Below are positions 9,701-17,078 of a stretch of 64,000 bases of DNA, in pieces (within the stretch, counting starts at the first letter, position 1; every line of letters starts with the position of its first letter). A program made the translations under genes and the position numbers. The notes below the pieces were generated by a model. It was not told the DNA's origin. It saw only the letters and a list, made by a program, of their open reading frames with translations, and did no database searches. Source of the stretch: Acidovorax sp. GBBC 1281 (GTDB lineage: Bacteria > Pseudomonadota > Gammaproteobacteria > Burkholderiales > Burkholderiaceae_C). The stretch spans positions 566,001 through 630,000 of the forward strand of contig NZ_CP097269.1 of assembly GCF_028473645.1 (NCBI RefSeq), in the 5' to 3' direction.

Positions 9701-10342
9701 GCACCGGCGCCGGTCGCGCCCGTAGCGACACCCGCATCGGCCGCAGCCCCCATCGACCCGATGCGCACCGTGATCGAAAGCCGTCCCAAGGGCGCCCTGC
9801 CGGCCGTCGCCGAGAAGGTGGAGTACTGGACGCAGGAGGGCCACAAGACGCTGTACCTGGTGGTGTCGTTCCTGCCGGTGCCGAATGCCGGCGGCACGGG
9901 CACGGTGGACCGCGCCATCGAGTTCTTCATGCCCGTGGGGCAGAGCGGCGAATCGCAGCAGTGGATCACCTCCAGCATGCGCATGCTCTCGCTGGCCGCG
10001 CGCGGCGGCTTCCTGGAGCGCGCCCTGAGCGACATGCGCAAGGTGGCGTGGGATCGCGGCCCCGTGCGCCTGGGCACGCGCCAGCGCGAAGACGGCACGC
10101 GCGTGCCGCTGTGGCACGACTCCGAAGTGGCCGCCATGGCCTATGCCATCCAGAACATCCTGGCCAGCCGCGTGCCCGACCCGGTGCAGCAGGTGCTGCC
10201 GCTGGACGAGCCCGAGGCGCCCATGGGCATGCCGCCCGCGATGGCCGGCAAGAAGTGCCCCGAGTGCGGTGCGCACGCGGTGATCCGCAAGGACGGCTGC
10301 GACTACTGCACGCAGTGCGGACACCTGGGCACGTGCGGGTAA
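6749..10342 (+). CDS. nrdJ: Adenosylcobalamin-dependent (class II) ribonucleotide reductase containing an intein
   Basis: Class II reductases make deoxyribonucleotides using a B12-derived radical, independent of oxygen. The 1197-residue precursor splits into exteins of 298 and 519 residues (817 after splicing) around a 380-residue intein. Extein motifs include LINCFVQPVGD, MRRGGGVGYDFSRIRPKG, NPCGEQPLPPYGCC (the N-x-C-x-E active site, formed only after splicing) and HLLSIAPTGTVSLAFADN. The C-terminus ends in a CPECG...CDYCTQCG zinc ribbon typical of NrdJ. ATG 6749 is preferred; an in-frame GTG at 6725 would add eight residues. If splicing failed, the protein would lack a usable active site. 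Confidence 0.95.
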   Translation: MQRDPFTPVASDATPVQPISLDVLREKYLKPGETEVQDLYRRVARALASVEPAAERAAHEARFLANLRAGAIGAGRIMSAAGTDIQATLINCFVQPVGDCIQGMDDGGYPGIYEALREAAETMRRGGGVGYDFSRIRPKGAQVKGTASLASGPCSYINVFDQSCSTVESAGARRGAQMGVLRIDHPDVLEFITAKRTPGRWNNFNVSVGVTDAFVQAVADGQPWDLVHPARPGAALLAQGAVQRTDGQWVYRTVPARDLWDTIMRSAYDFAEPGILFLDAINRDNNLHYCEAIAATNPCVTADTWVLTADGPAQVADLIGRRFGAVVDGRVFCTESEGFFKTGHKPVIALRTREGHTLRLTPDHRVRRVARQTRYAQSLEWTAAGDLQPGDQIVLHDHRALGGWDGAGTEAEGYLLGLLVGDGTLKADKAVISVWAPELRQVGNGTVAYAATGAAGIVQAAEAAAATLPHRSDFSGVQRPVGTRGEARMASAALWRLAHAMGLRPGHKTITPAMECGSSAFAAGLLRGLFDADGSVQGAQDKGVSVRLSQSDAELLRTVQRMLLRFGIASTLYTGRRPAQHSVLPDGRGGTRAYPTQAQHELVVSGDNLQVYADRIGFADTAKAARLEAALAGDQRRLNRERFTATVDSIAADGCEDVYDVTVADCHAFDANGLYVHNCGEQPLPPYGCCDLGPIILTRFVRNPFGLAGAPAFDFEAFEQSVATQVRALDNVLEVTFWPLEAQRAESAAKRRIGVGFTGMGNALAMLCLRYDRDAGRAMAAQIAERLRDAAYAASVALAREKGAFPKFDAAGYLAPGTFASRLPQALQAQIREHGIRNSHLLSIAPTGTVSLAFADNASNGIEPPFSWTYKRRKREGDGRMSEYAVEDHAWRLYRALGGDVNALPDYFVSALSMPAADHIAMMEAVQPFVDTAISKTVNVPADYPYEDFKGLYLAAWRARLKGLATYRPNTILGAVLETHAPEAAPAPVAPVATPASAAAPIDPMRTVIESRPKGALPAVAEKVEYWTQEGHKTLYLVVSFLPVPNAGGTGTVDRAIEFFMPVGQSGESQQWITSSMRMLSLAARGGFLERALSDMRKVAWDRGPVRLGTRQREDGTRVPLWHDSEVAAMAYAIQNILASRVPDPVQQVLPLDEPEAPMGMPPAMAGKKCPECGAHAVIRKDGCDYCTQCGHLGTCG
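7643..8782 (+). mobile_element. In-frame LAGLIDADG intein inside nrdJ
   Basis: This 380-residue intein begins with Cys (CVTADTWVLTADGP, block A), has TPDH in block B, two dodecapeptide motifs (LLGLLVGDGTL near 7991 and LLRGLFDADGSV near 8320), block F (VYDVTVADCHAFDANG) and ends LYVHN, so the penultimate His and final Asn are present. The flanking residues are Pro at -1 and Cys at +1. All splicing residues are intact, so it should excise itself. Both endonuclease motifs keep an acidic residue, so homing activity is possible. RIR1 inteins at this kind of site are known; from memory they are also recorded in Acidovorax avenae strains, but I could not check this. Confidence 0.95.
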
Positions 10343-10372
10343 GGGGCGGGCAGGGCCGGGGGCCGGCGCGCG

Positions 10373-11749
10373 CTAGCGCAGGCCCAGCCGGGTGAGCTTC
10401 TTGATCAGCCCGGCGCGCGAGATGCCCAGGCGGCGCGCGGCCTCCGACTGGTTGCCCTGGGTGGCCTCCATCGCTTCCCCCACCATGCGGGTTTCCAGCT
10501 CGAAGATGGCCGCATCCAGCGCGCCGACGGGGGCGGCCGCTGCCGCATCGGCAGGGCCCGCATCCGGCAGGTGCGCCAGGTCGCCGCTGGCGAACCGCAA
10601 CAGGTCGAGGTCGATGCGCAGGTGGCCCGGGGCGATGAGCGCGCCGGCCGACTCCACCAGGGCCCGGAGCTGGCGCACGTTGCCCGGCCAGGGCTGCGTG
10701 GCGAGCCAGGCCTGGGCGTCAGGCGCGAAAAGGGCCTGCGGCGCCACGCGGCGCAGAAAGTGCGCGGCCAGCAGCGGCACGTCCATGCCCCGCTCGGCCA
10801 GCGGTGGGATGCGCATCACCACGCCCTTGAGGCGGTAAAAGAGGTCCTCGCGAAAGCCGCCGTCCTGGATCATGCCCTCCAGGTCGCGGTGCGTCGCCGA
10901 CACCACGCGCACGTCGGCCTTCTTCATCTCGCGCCCGCCCACGGGCAGGAAGGTGCCCTCTTGCAGGAAGCGCAGCAGCTTGACCTGCATGGCGGGCGGC
11001 ATCTCGCCCACTTCGTCCAGGAAGAGCGTGCCGCCGTGCGCGGTTTCCACCAGGCCCGGCTGGTCGCGGTGGGCGCCGGTGAAGCTGCCTTTCAGGTGGC
11101 CGAAAAGCTCGCTCTCCAGCAGCTCGCTGGACAGGGCGCCGCAATGGATGATCGCGAAAGGGCCCTGCCGGCGCGCGCTGCACTGGTGCAGGGCGCGGGC
11201 CACCAGCTCCTTGCCCGTGCCGGTGGGCCCGAGCACCATCACGCTCACCGAGGTGCCGGCCACGCGGCGCACCATGGCGCGCAGCTGCTGCGCGGCAGGC
11301 GACTGGCCGACGATGCCCAGGTCTTCGCTGCCCTCGCGTGCGCGCAGCTCCCGCAGCTCTTCGTCCAGGCGGGATTTGTGCATGGCGCGCGAGACGACGA
11401 AGCGCAGCATGTCCGGGTCGATGGGCTTGGTGAGGAAGTCCCACGCGCCCTTTTCGGCGGCGCGCAGGGCGAGTTCCCGGTCGCCGTGGCCGCTCAGGAC
11501 CACCACGACCGAGCCCGCGAACTGCCCGATCAGCTCCAGGCCCGCTTCGGGGTCCATGCTGGGCGGCATGGCGAGGTCGAGCAGCACCACGTGGGCGCGG
11601 TCCTGTCCGAAGGCCCAGGCGGCCTCTTCGCCGCTGCCGGCCACGGTGACCCGGTGGCCCAGTTCACGCAGGAAGGAGCTGCCCAGCCGCTGGTAGGCGG
11701 GCTCGTCGTCCACCAGCAGGATGTGGCCCAGGGAGGGAGAAGCGGTCAT
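10373..11749 (-). CDS. NtrC-family sigma-54-dependent response regulator
   Basis: This 458-residue protein has three domains. The receiver has an acidic pair DD 14-15, phospho-acceptor Asp 58 and Lys 108 in LTKP. The AAA+ domain has Walker A GPTGTGKE at about 174-181, GSFTGA at 221-226 and Walker B LFLDEV at 242-247. A Fis-type HTH at the C-terminus reads QSEAARRLGISRAGLIKKL. GSFTGA is a Ser variant of the sigma-54 contact loop GAFTGA. It should activate sigma-54 RNA polymerase after phosphorylation by the kinase gene that overlaps its start by four bases. The divergent operon at 13670 has a matching promoter and is the likely target. Confidence 0.93.
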   Translation of the reverse strand: MTASPSLGHILLVDDEPAYQRLGSSFLRELGHRVTVAGSGEEAAWAFGQDRAHVVLLDLAMPPSMDPEAGLELIGQFAGSVVVVLSGHGDRELALRAAEKGAWDFLTKPIDPDMLRFVVSRAMHKSRLDEELRELRAREGSEDLGIVGQSPAAQQLRAMVRRVAGTSVSVMVLGPTGTGKELVARALHQCSARRQGPFAIIHCGALSSELLESELFGHLKGSFTGAHRDQPGLVETAHGGTLFLDEVGEMPPAMQVKLLRFLQEGTFLPVGGREMKKADVRVVSATHRDLEGMIQDGGFREDLFYRLKGVVMRIPPLAERGMDVPLLAAHFLRRVAPQALFAPDAQAWLATQPWPGNVRQLRALVESAGALIAPGHLRIDLDLLRFASGDLAHLPDAGPADAAAAAPVGALDAAIFELETRMVGEAMEATQGNQSEAARRLGISRAGLIKKLTRLGLR

Positions 11750-13545
11750 GGTCGGTGGGGAGGAAAGGTCAGGGTGAAGCAGGTGCGCCAGGGTGGGCGC
11801 TCGGTCAGGGTGGCCGTGCCGCCGTGCGCGGCCATGATGCGCGCGACGATGGCCAGGCCCAGCCCGGTGCCGCCCGGGCTGCGCGAGGCGAAGGGCTGGA
11901 ACAGCCGCTCGCGCAGCTCGGCGGGAATGCCGGGCCCGTCGTCGCAGACATGCAGCCGCAGGCCGTCATCGCCCGACTCGGCATCCACGTGCACCCGCCG
12001 CTGGCCTGCGGCGGCCTGGGCGTTGGTGAGGAGGTTGGCCAGCACCTGGTCCAGCCGCGCGGGGTCGGCGTGCACGGGGCAGGGCCCGTCCAGCCCAGGC
12101 CCCAGTTCCACGGATGGGGCGTGGCGGATCGCCTGGTGCACCTGCTGCGACAGGTCGATGGCCCGCGGCTCGATCTGCCAGGGCTTGGCGTAGTCCAGCA
12201 GGTCCTCCGCCAGGCGCGAGATGCGGGCGATCTGCTCCTGCACGTCCTTGCGGACCTCGGCCGGGGAAAAGGCCGTGGCCATGGCGATCACGTTCAGCGG
12301 GTTGCGCAGGTCGTGCGCGACGGTGGCCGCGAGCGAGCCCAGTTCGGCCAGGCGGGCCTGCAGCTGCCGCTCGCGCTCGCGCTGCTCTGCGGCCGCGGCG
12401 TTTTCCACCTGGCCCGCGGCCTGCACGAGGACGGTGCCGAACAGCTCCGCCAGATGCCGCTGCCCGGGCGGCGCCTGCTCGAACCCGTGCAGCCGGGCCT
12501 GCCACTGGGCGCCGTCCTTGCGGCAGTGCACCGTGGGGGTGTGCGGATCGGGGGCGAGCGAGGGGCCCGTGACCACCCGCACGGCCACGCCCATGCGCTG
12601 GGACAGCAGCGAGGCGGCGATGGACGAGAGTTCGCCGAGCGATTGGGCCGTGGACAGCGCGCCGCGCCAGGTGTCCAGGTCGTGCGCCGTGGGGGTGCCG
12701 CCGGGGTAGACCAGGCGCTCGGCCAGCCGGCGCACCGGCCCGCTCCAGGCCAGGCAGGTGGCGGCCACCACGGCGGAGGTGAGCCAGCGCGACTCCACCG
12801 GCAGCAGCAGGGTCAGCGGCACGGCCAGCAGGCCCAGGAACAGCACGATCGCCCAGGCCAGGGCCCGCCGCGCCCAGGCGTTGGCCATGAAGACCCGGTA
12901 GCGCAGGATGCCGTAGACCAGGATCAGCGGGTACGCGGGGAAAGCCAGCACCTGCCAGGGGTACTGGGGAATGCGCAGGGCCGCGAACGCGTAGCCCGAG
13001 ATGCACATCAGCCCCCAGCCGCACGAGAGGGCCACGGCCGCGATCTGCCGGCGTTCGGTGGCCACCCGCGTCTGCCAGAAGGCCTTGGCCAGCACCAGCA
13101 GGCCCGCGCTCGCGCAGGTGGCCCAGACCAGGCTGGTGGTCCATCCCGCCGCATTGGGCACCACCACCCACTGCACGCCGGTGAATGGCGGAAAGTGCTC
13201 GAACGCGCCCGGCGGCACCCACCAGGACAGCGCGGTCGCGCCGCACGCCGCGCCGTAGGCCAGCCGCAAGGCCCAGGGCCGCAGCCGCTGGCCCGTGAAG
13301 ATGGCGCAGAAGTGCAAGAACGCCGCGGACGTGATGGGCACCGTCGCCAGCAGGGCCATGGCGAAGGGCGCGGTGCCGATGCCGGCCCAGTTGGGCAGCT
13401 CGTTGCCCACGATCCACAGCCCCACGCCGAGCAGGAAGACGATCAGCAGCCGGGCGCCCGCCACGTGCTGGGCCCACAGCCACAGCACGCCGGACAGGGC
13501 CAGGGTCTGAACGAATGCCAGGGCGAGCGCGATGTGAATGGCCAT
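11746..13545 (-). CDS. Membrane sensor histidine kinase paired with the sigma-54 regulator
   Basis: This 599-residue protein has an N-terminal module of about seven to eight transmembrane helices (residues 1-270). A poorly conserved linker, possibly GAF-like, follows, then the kinase core. The H-box is TVAHDLRNPLNVI with His 411. Nucleotide-binding boxes are N (VLANLLTNAQAA, near 508), G1 (DDGPGIP, near 535) and G2 (GTGLGLAI, near 559). It should autophosphorylate in response to a membrane or external signal and pass phosphate to the regulator downstream, whose ATG overlaps its stop. The signal is unknown. The layout resembles multi-TM kinases such as PrsK, but I see no specific marker for that. 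Confidence 0.9.
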   Translation of the reverse strand: MAIHIALALAFVQTLALSGVLWLWAQHVAGARLLIVFLLGVGLWIVGNELPNWAGIGTAPFAMALLATVPITSAAFLHFCAIFTGQRLRPWALRLAYGAACGATALSWWVPPGAFEHFPPFTGVQWVVVPNAAGWTTSLVWATCASAGLLVLAKAFWQTRVATERRQIAAVALSCGWGLMCISGYAFAALRIPQYPWQVLAFPAYPLILVYGILRYRVFMANAWARRALAWAIVLFLGLLAVPLTLLLPVESRWLTSAVVAATCLAWSGPVRRLAERLVYPGGTPTAHDLDTWRGALSTAQSLGELSSIAASLLSQRMGVAVRVVTGPSLAPDPHTPTVHCRKDGAQWQARLHGFEQAPPGQRHLAELFGTVLVQAAGQVENAAAAEQRERERQLQARLAELGSLAATVAHDLRNPLNVIAMATAFSPAEVRKDVQEQIARISRLAEDLLDYAKPWQIEPRAIDLSQQVHQAIRHAPSVELGPGLDGPCPVHADPARLDQVLANLLTNAQAAAGQRRVHVDAESGDDGLRLHVCDDGPGIPAELRERLFQPFASRSPGGTGLGLAIVARIMAAHGGTATLTERPPWRTCFTLTFPPHRP

Positions 13546-13561
13546 CCGGCACTGTAAACCG

Positions 13562-13603
13562 TGTCGACAGCGCGCCCGCGGCAGCTGTCTACCGCGTTGA
13601 CAG
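13562..13603. promoter_or_regulatory. Candidate enhancer (UAS) dyads for the sigma-54 regulator
   Basis: Two dyads share TGTC/GACA half-sites: TGTCGACA at 13562-13569, and CTGTCTACCGCGTTGACAG at 13585-13603 with perfect five-base arms. They lie about 75 and 103 bases upstream of the predicted start site of the promoter at 13643. That is a normal position for NtrC-type activator binding. The assignment is inferred from position and symmetry. Confidence 0.5.
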
Positions 13604-13642
13604 GTGGATTAAAAAACCGTTTGAAATCAAAGGTCTGTGCGC

Positions 13643-13658
13643 TGGCACGTGCCCTGCA
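13643..13658 (+). promoter_or_regulatory. Sigma-54 (-24/-12) promoter
   Basis: TGGCACGTGCCCTGCA differs at one base from the consensus TGGCAC-N5-TTGCA, and the invariant GG and GC are exactly ten bases apart. It sits upstream of the DUF4166/epimerase operon and divergent from a sigma-54 activator operon. Transcription would start near 13669, almost at the ATG at 13670. Confidence 0.72.
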
Positions 13659-13669
13659 ATACAGAAGGC

Positions 13670-14329
13670 ATGAAGACCGCCACACCCCTCCTTCTGCCCC
13701 GCGATGCCGATGCCCGTGCCCCTGCCGAGGTGCCGGCGCCCCTGGACTTGGCCGCACTGCTGGGCGCGACCCAATGGCACCGGCTTTCGCCGGCGATCCG
13801 CCGCCGTTTCGCGGCAGGCCATGCGCCGGTGCGCTACAGCGGCGCGCTGGACGTCCGGCGCTCCCGCATGGGCCGGTGCTTTGCCTGGGCCTCGCGCCTG
13901 CTGGGCGAGCCGCTGCTGGATGCCGACGAGACCGGCGTGCCCGCCGAGGTGCGGGTGCACTGCGACGCACGCGGCGGTGTCGTGTGGGAGCGCCACCTTC
14001 GCCTGCCGGGGCGGCGCGACGCCGCCGTCGTGCGCTCGACCAAGCTGCGCGGCCCGGACGGCGGCCTGCAGGAGCGCACGAGCGGCGGGCTGTCCATGGC
14101 GCTCGACGTGGTGGTGGAGGACGGGGCCCTGGTGTTCTACAGCCGCCGCTATTTCCTGGCGCTGGGCGCGTTCTGCGTGCCCATTCCCGATTGGCTCACG
14201 CCGGGGCGGTGCCGGGTCGAGCACCGCGACGAAGGGCCGGGCAAGTTCCGCTTCACCCTGGACATGGCGCACCCGCTGTGGGGCTGCACGTTTTTTCAAA
14301 CCGGTGTGTTCACCGATCCCGAGGAGTGA
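13670..14329 (+). CDS. DUF4166 domain protein
   Basis: This protein is 219 residues long from the ATG at 13670. It matches the DUF4166 pattern: RRRFAAGHAPVRYSGALDV near the N-terminus, then WERHLRLPG, and a C-terminal FRFTLDMAHPLWGCTFFQTG. The function is unknown. It has no signal peptide or membrane segment. It is the first gene of a two-gene operon with the epimerase that follows after four bases. The start is uncertain: the sigma-54 promoter just upstream would leave ATG 13670 almost leaderless. A GTG at 13637 lies upstream of that promoter's start site, so it could only be used from another promoter. Confidence 0.7.
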   Translation: MKTATPLLLPRDADARAPAEVPAPLDLAALLGATQWHRLSPAIRRRFAAGHAPVRYSGALDVRRSRMGRCFAWASRLLGEPLLDADETGVPAEVRVHCDARGGVVWERHLRLPGRRDAAVVRSTKLRGPDGGLQERTSGGLSMALDVVVEDGALVFYSRRYFLALGAFCVPIPDWLTPGRCRVEHRDEGPGKFRFTLDMAHPLWGCTFFQTGVFTDPEE

Positions 14330-14333
14330 TTCC

Positions 14334-15821
14334 ATGGACATCGTTTTCATCGTTCTGACAGTGCAGGCCCTGATGGGGGCGTTCGACAACCTCTGGCACC
14401 ACGAATGGTCCGCCCGCCTGCCGCAGCGAACCTCGGCCCGCCATGAGCTGCTGCTGCATGCGGCGCGCGAGGCCATCTACGGCGTGCTCTTCCTAGGGTT
14501 CGCCTGGGTGCAGTGGCAGGGCTGGTGGGTGCTGCTGCCGACGGCCCTGCTGGCGGTGGAGATCGTGATCACCGCGGCGGACTTCCTGGAGGAGGACCGC
14601 AGCCGCCGCCTGCCGCCCGCCGAGCGGGTGCTCCACACGCTGCTGGCAGTGAGCTATGGCGTGCTGGTCGGCGTGATCGCACCCCTGTTCGCGGCGCACG
14701 CGACCCTGCCGACCGGCGTGGTGCGGGTTGGGCACGGGGCCTGGTCCTGGCTGTTCACGGTGGCGGCCGTGGTGGTGCTGGCCTGGAGCGTGCGCAATGC
14801 GTTCGCCGTCGTGCGGCTGCGGGCGGCCGTGCCATCCGCTGAACCCCTGCCCGTTGCCGCCCACGGGCCTGCGGTGCTGGTGACGGGCGCCACCGGCTTC
14901 ATCGGCACGGCGCTGGTGCGCCGGCTGCAAGGCGAAGGCCGGCGCGTGATCGTCTGGACGCGCGATCCGCTGCAGGCTCGCGCGACCTTCGGCCCGCAGG
15001 TCTGGGCGCTGGACCGCCTGGAGGACATCCCGGGCGAGACGCGCATCGACGCCGTGGTCCACCTGGCCGGCGCGCCGGTCCTGGGCCGGCCGTGGACCCG
15101 AGCGCGGCGCCGGCAACTGGTCGAGAGCCGGGTCGGGACGGCGCGGCAGCTCCTGGGGCTGATGCAGCGCCTGCACTACCCGCCCGCCGTGCTGGTGGGG
15201 GCGTCGGCCGTGGGTTTCTACGGTGTGCCTGCGGTCGACACGCCGGTGGACGAACGCGGCGCGCCGCAGCCCGGGCGCTTCCAGTCGGACCTGTGCGCCC
15301 AGGTGGAGCGCGCGGCAGGCGCGGCACAGGCCCTGGGCGTTCGGGTGGTCTGCCTGCGGATGGGCCTGGTGCTGGGGCCGCAGGGCGGGGCCTATTCGCC
15401 GCTGGCCTGGGCGGCACGGGCCGGACTCGGCGCCGTGCTCGGCAGCGGGCGGCAGCGCGTGCCGTGGATTCACCGCGACGATGCGGTGGGCCTGGTCTGC
15501 CATGCCCTGTCCCACCCCGGCATGGCCGGCCCCGTGAATGCCGTGGCACCGGACGTGCCCTCGCAGGCGCGGTTCGCCGCGGCGATGGCGGCCTCTTTCG
15601 GCAGGCCGGTGCTGCTGCGGATGCCGGCGTGGCCCTTGCGCGCCGCGCTGGGGGAGATGTCCGAACTCCTGCTCTGCGGGCAGCACGCGGTGCCCCGGCG
15701 CGCCCTCGCCGAGGGCTATGCGTTCACGCACCCCTCGCTGGCCGGCGCGCTGGGCGCCCTGGCCCGGCCCGGGACCGCGGCCCCGGGCGAACCGCTGCGC
15801 CCCGCGGCCCGGCCCTCCTGA
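14334..15821 (+). CDS. Membrane-domain / TIGR01777-type NAD(P)-dependent epimerase fusion
   Basis: This 495-residue protein has an N-terminal region with four or five transmembrane helices (about residues 1-160). An atypical short-chain dehydrogenase domain follows, with Rossmann motif VLVTGATGFIGTALV (GATGFIG 185-191), then HLAGAPVLGRPWTRARRRQL, SAVGFYG and VPWIHRDDAVG. These are hallmarks of the TIGR01777 (YfcH-like) epimerases. The substrate is unknown. GAGGAG precedes ATG 14334. Being in one operon with DUF4166 and next to a membrane kinase suggests a cell-envelope role, which is inference. The frame is open far upstream, but that stretch overlaps the DUF4166 gene. Confidence 0.85.
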   Translation: MDIVFIVLTVQALMGAFDNLWHHEWSARLPQRTSARHELLLHAAREAIYGVLFLGFAWVQWQGWWVLLPTALLAVEIVITAADFLEEDRSRRLPPAERVLHTLLAVSYGVLVGVIAPLFAAHATLPTGVVRVGHGAWSWLFTVAAVVVLAWSVRNAFAVVRLRAAVPSAEPLPVAAHGPAVLVTGATGFIGTALVRRLQGEGRRVIVWTRDPLQARATFGPQVWALDRLEDIPGETRIDAVVHLAGAPVLGRPWTRARRRQLVESRVGTARQLLGLMQRLHYPPAVLVGASAVGFYGVPAVDTPVDERGAPQPGRFQSDLCAQVERAAGAAQALGVRVVCLRMGLVLGPQGGAYSPLAWAARAGLGAVLGSGRQRVPWIHRDDAVGLVCHALSHPGMAGPVNAVAPDVPSQARFAAAMAASFGRPVLLRMPAWPLRAALGEMSELLLCGQHAVPRRALAEGYAFTHPSLAGALGALARPGTAAPGEPLRPAARPS

Positions 15822-15829
15822 CCCTGGCG

Positions 15830-15891
15830 GATTGGTTTGCTATTAATTAAATAGCATCGAGGACAATGAGTACTAGGGCATTCGGCCTTTT
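15830..15891 (+). repeat. Intergenic hairpin repeat, copy 2 (diverged)
   Basis: The hairpin is GCTATTAATTAAATAGC (15839-15855). The ATGCCCTAG part lies downstream in inverted form (CTAGGGCAT near 15883) after about 25 unrelated bases. The core is the same as in the copies at 4653, 23172 and 44279. Confidence 0.45.
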
Positions 15892-15980
15892 TCATCGCAA
15901 TCCTGGGTGAGCAAAAGGGGGCCGGTGCCGCGCGGGCGATACTTTCCCCTCCCCTGGATTTCGCCGCTCCGCGCCCGCCG

Positions 15981-17054
15981 ATGCTCTCTTTTCCACCTGC
16001 CCGCATCCTTCTCACCCTGGCCCTGGCCCTTGCGGCTGCGGTGGTGTGCCTGGCCCTGCACACGCCACTGCCCTGGATGATCGGCCCGCTGGTCGCCACC
16101 GCGCTGCTGTCCATCTCGGGCGTGCCCACGGCCAGTTCGCGGCGCCTGCGCAATGCCGGGCAGTGGACTCTGGGCGCGGTGCTGGGCCTGTATTTCACGC
16201 CGCAGGTCACCGCGCTGGTGGCGGGGCTGTGGTGGGCGATCGCGCTGGGTGTGGCGTGGGCGCTGTTCGGGGGCTGGCTGTTCGGCGCGTGGCTGTACCG
16301 CGTGCATGCGCCGCATTTGCAGGGCGTCCCGGCGCCGGTGGTGCGCGCGACCAGCTATTTCTCGGGCGCCATCGGCGCGGCCTCGGAGATGACCCTGCTG
16401 GCCGAGCGCGAACACGCCCGCACCGACCTCGTGGCCGCCAGCCACAGCCTGCGGCTGGTGATCGTGACGGTGACCATTCCGTTCGCGCTGCAGTTCAGCG
16501 GCCTGCACGGCCTGGACCTGCTGCCGCCCGCCGTGCGCGTGGTGGATGTGCAGGGCCTGGCGCTGCTGGCCGGCCTCACCGGCCTGGGCGCGCTGGCGAT
16601 GGATCGCCTGGGCCGCGCCAACCCCTGGTTCATGGGCGCGCTGCTGGTCTCGATGGGCCTGGCCATGGCGGGCGTTACGCTGTCGGCCGTGCCGCAGGCG
16701 CTGATCAACGCGGCGCAGCTGGTGATCGGCGTCAGCCTGGGGGTGCGCTTTCGCCCCGGCTTTTTGCACACCGCGCCGCGCTGGCTGGGCTCGGTGGCGA
16801 TCGGCACGCTGGTGCTGCTCGCCGTGTGCGCCCTGTTCGCGGTGGCGCTGTCCCGGGCCACCGGGCTGCACTGGGTGACGATGGTGCTGGCCTCGGCCCC
16901 CGGTGGCATCGCCGAGATGTCGATCACCGCCAAGGTGCTGCAGCTGGGCGTGCCGGTGGTGACGGCCTTCCAGGTGTGCCGGCTGATCGCCGTGCTGCTG
17001 CTGGTGGCGCCGTTGTATCGGTGGATTTACCCGGGGGATGCGTTGGCCGGGTGA
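15981..17054 (+). CDS. AbrB-family (AmoR-like) integral membrane protein
   Basis: This 357-residue protein is hydrophobic throughout, with about ten predicted transmembrane helices. It has the duplicated membrane domain of the so-called AbrB/AmoR family (TIGR03082 type): LPWMIGPLVATALLSISGVP in the first half and NPWFMGALLVSMGLAMAG in the second, followed by APGGIAEMSITAKVLQLGVP. The family name is historical; these are probably transporters, not DNA-binding proteins. It ends in TGA at 17052-17054, and the same frame then stays open through the truncated ATP-binding gene that follows. Confidence 0.83.
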   Translation: MLSFPPARILLTLALALAAAVVCLALHTPLPWMIGPLVATALLSISGVPTASSRRLRNAGQWTLGAVLGLYFTPQVTALVAGLWWAIALGVAWALFGGWLFGAWLYRVHAPHLQGVPAPVVRATSYFSGAIGAASEMTLLAEREHARTDLVAASHSLRLVIVTVTIPFALQFSGLHGLDLLPPAVRVVDVQGLALLAGLTGLGALAMDRLGRANPWFMGALLVSMGLAMAGVTLSAVPQALINAAQLVIGVSLGVRFRPGFLHTAPRWLGSVAIGTLVLLAVCALFAVALSRATGLHWVTMVLASAPGGIAEMSITAKVLQLGVPVVTAFQVCRLIAVLLLVAPLYRWIYPGDALAG

Positions 17055-17078
17055 AGGGCCGGCAGGCGTTCCGAACGC

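Noticed and set aside
6644..10324. Very long minus-strand open frame opposite nrdJ (and a long second plus-strand frame, 7492-10395)
   Set aside because: Composition is Arg/Gly/His-rich with no domain motif; such frames are a by-product of high-GC third codon positions of the real gene.
13704..14333. Possible N-terminal extension of the epimerase gene
   Set aside because: The frame is open but overlaps the DUF4166 gene; the extension is Arg/Cys-rich noise, and ATG 14334 has a good ribosome-binding site.
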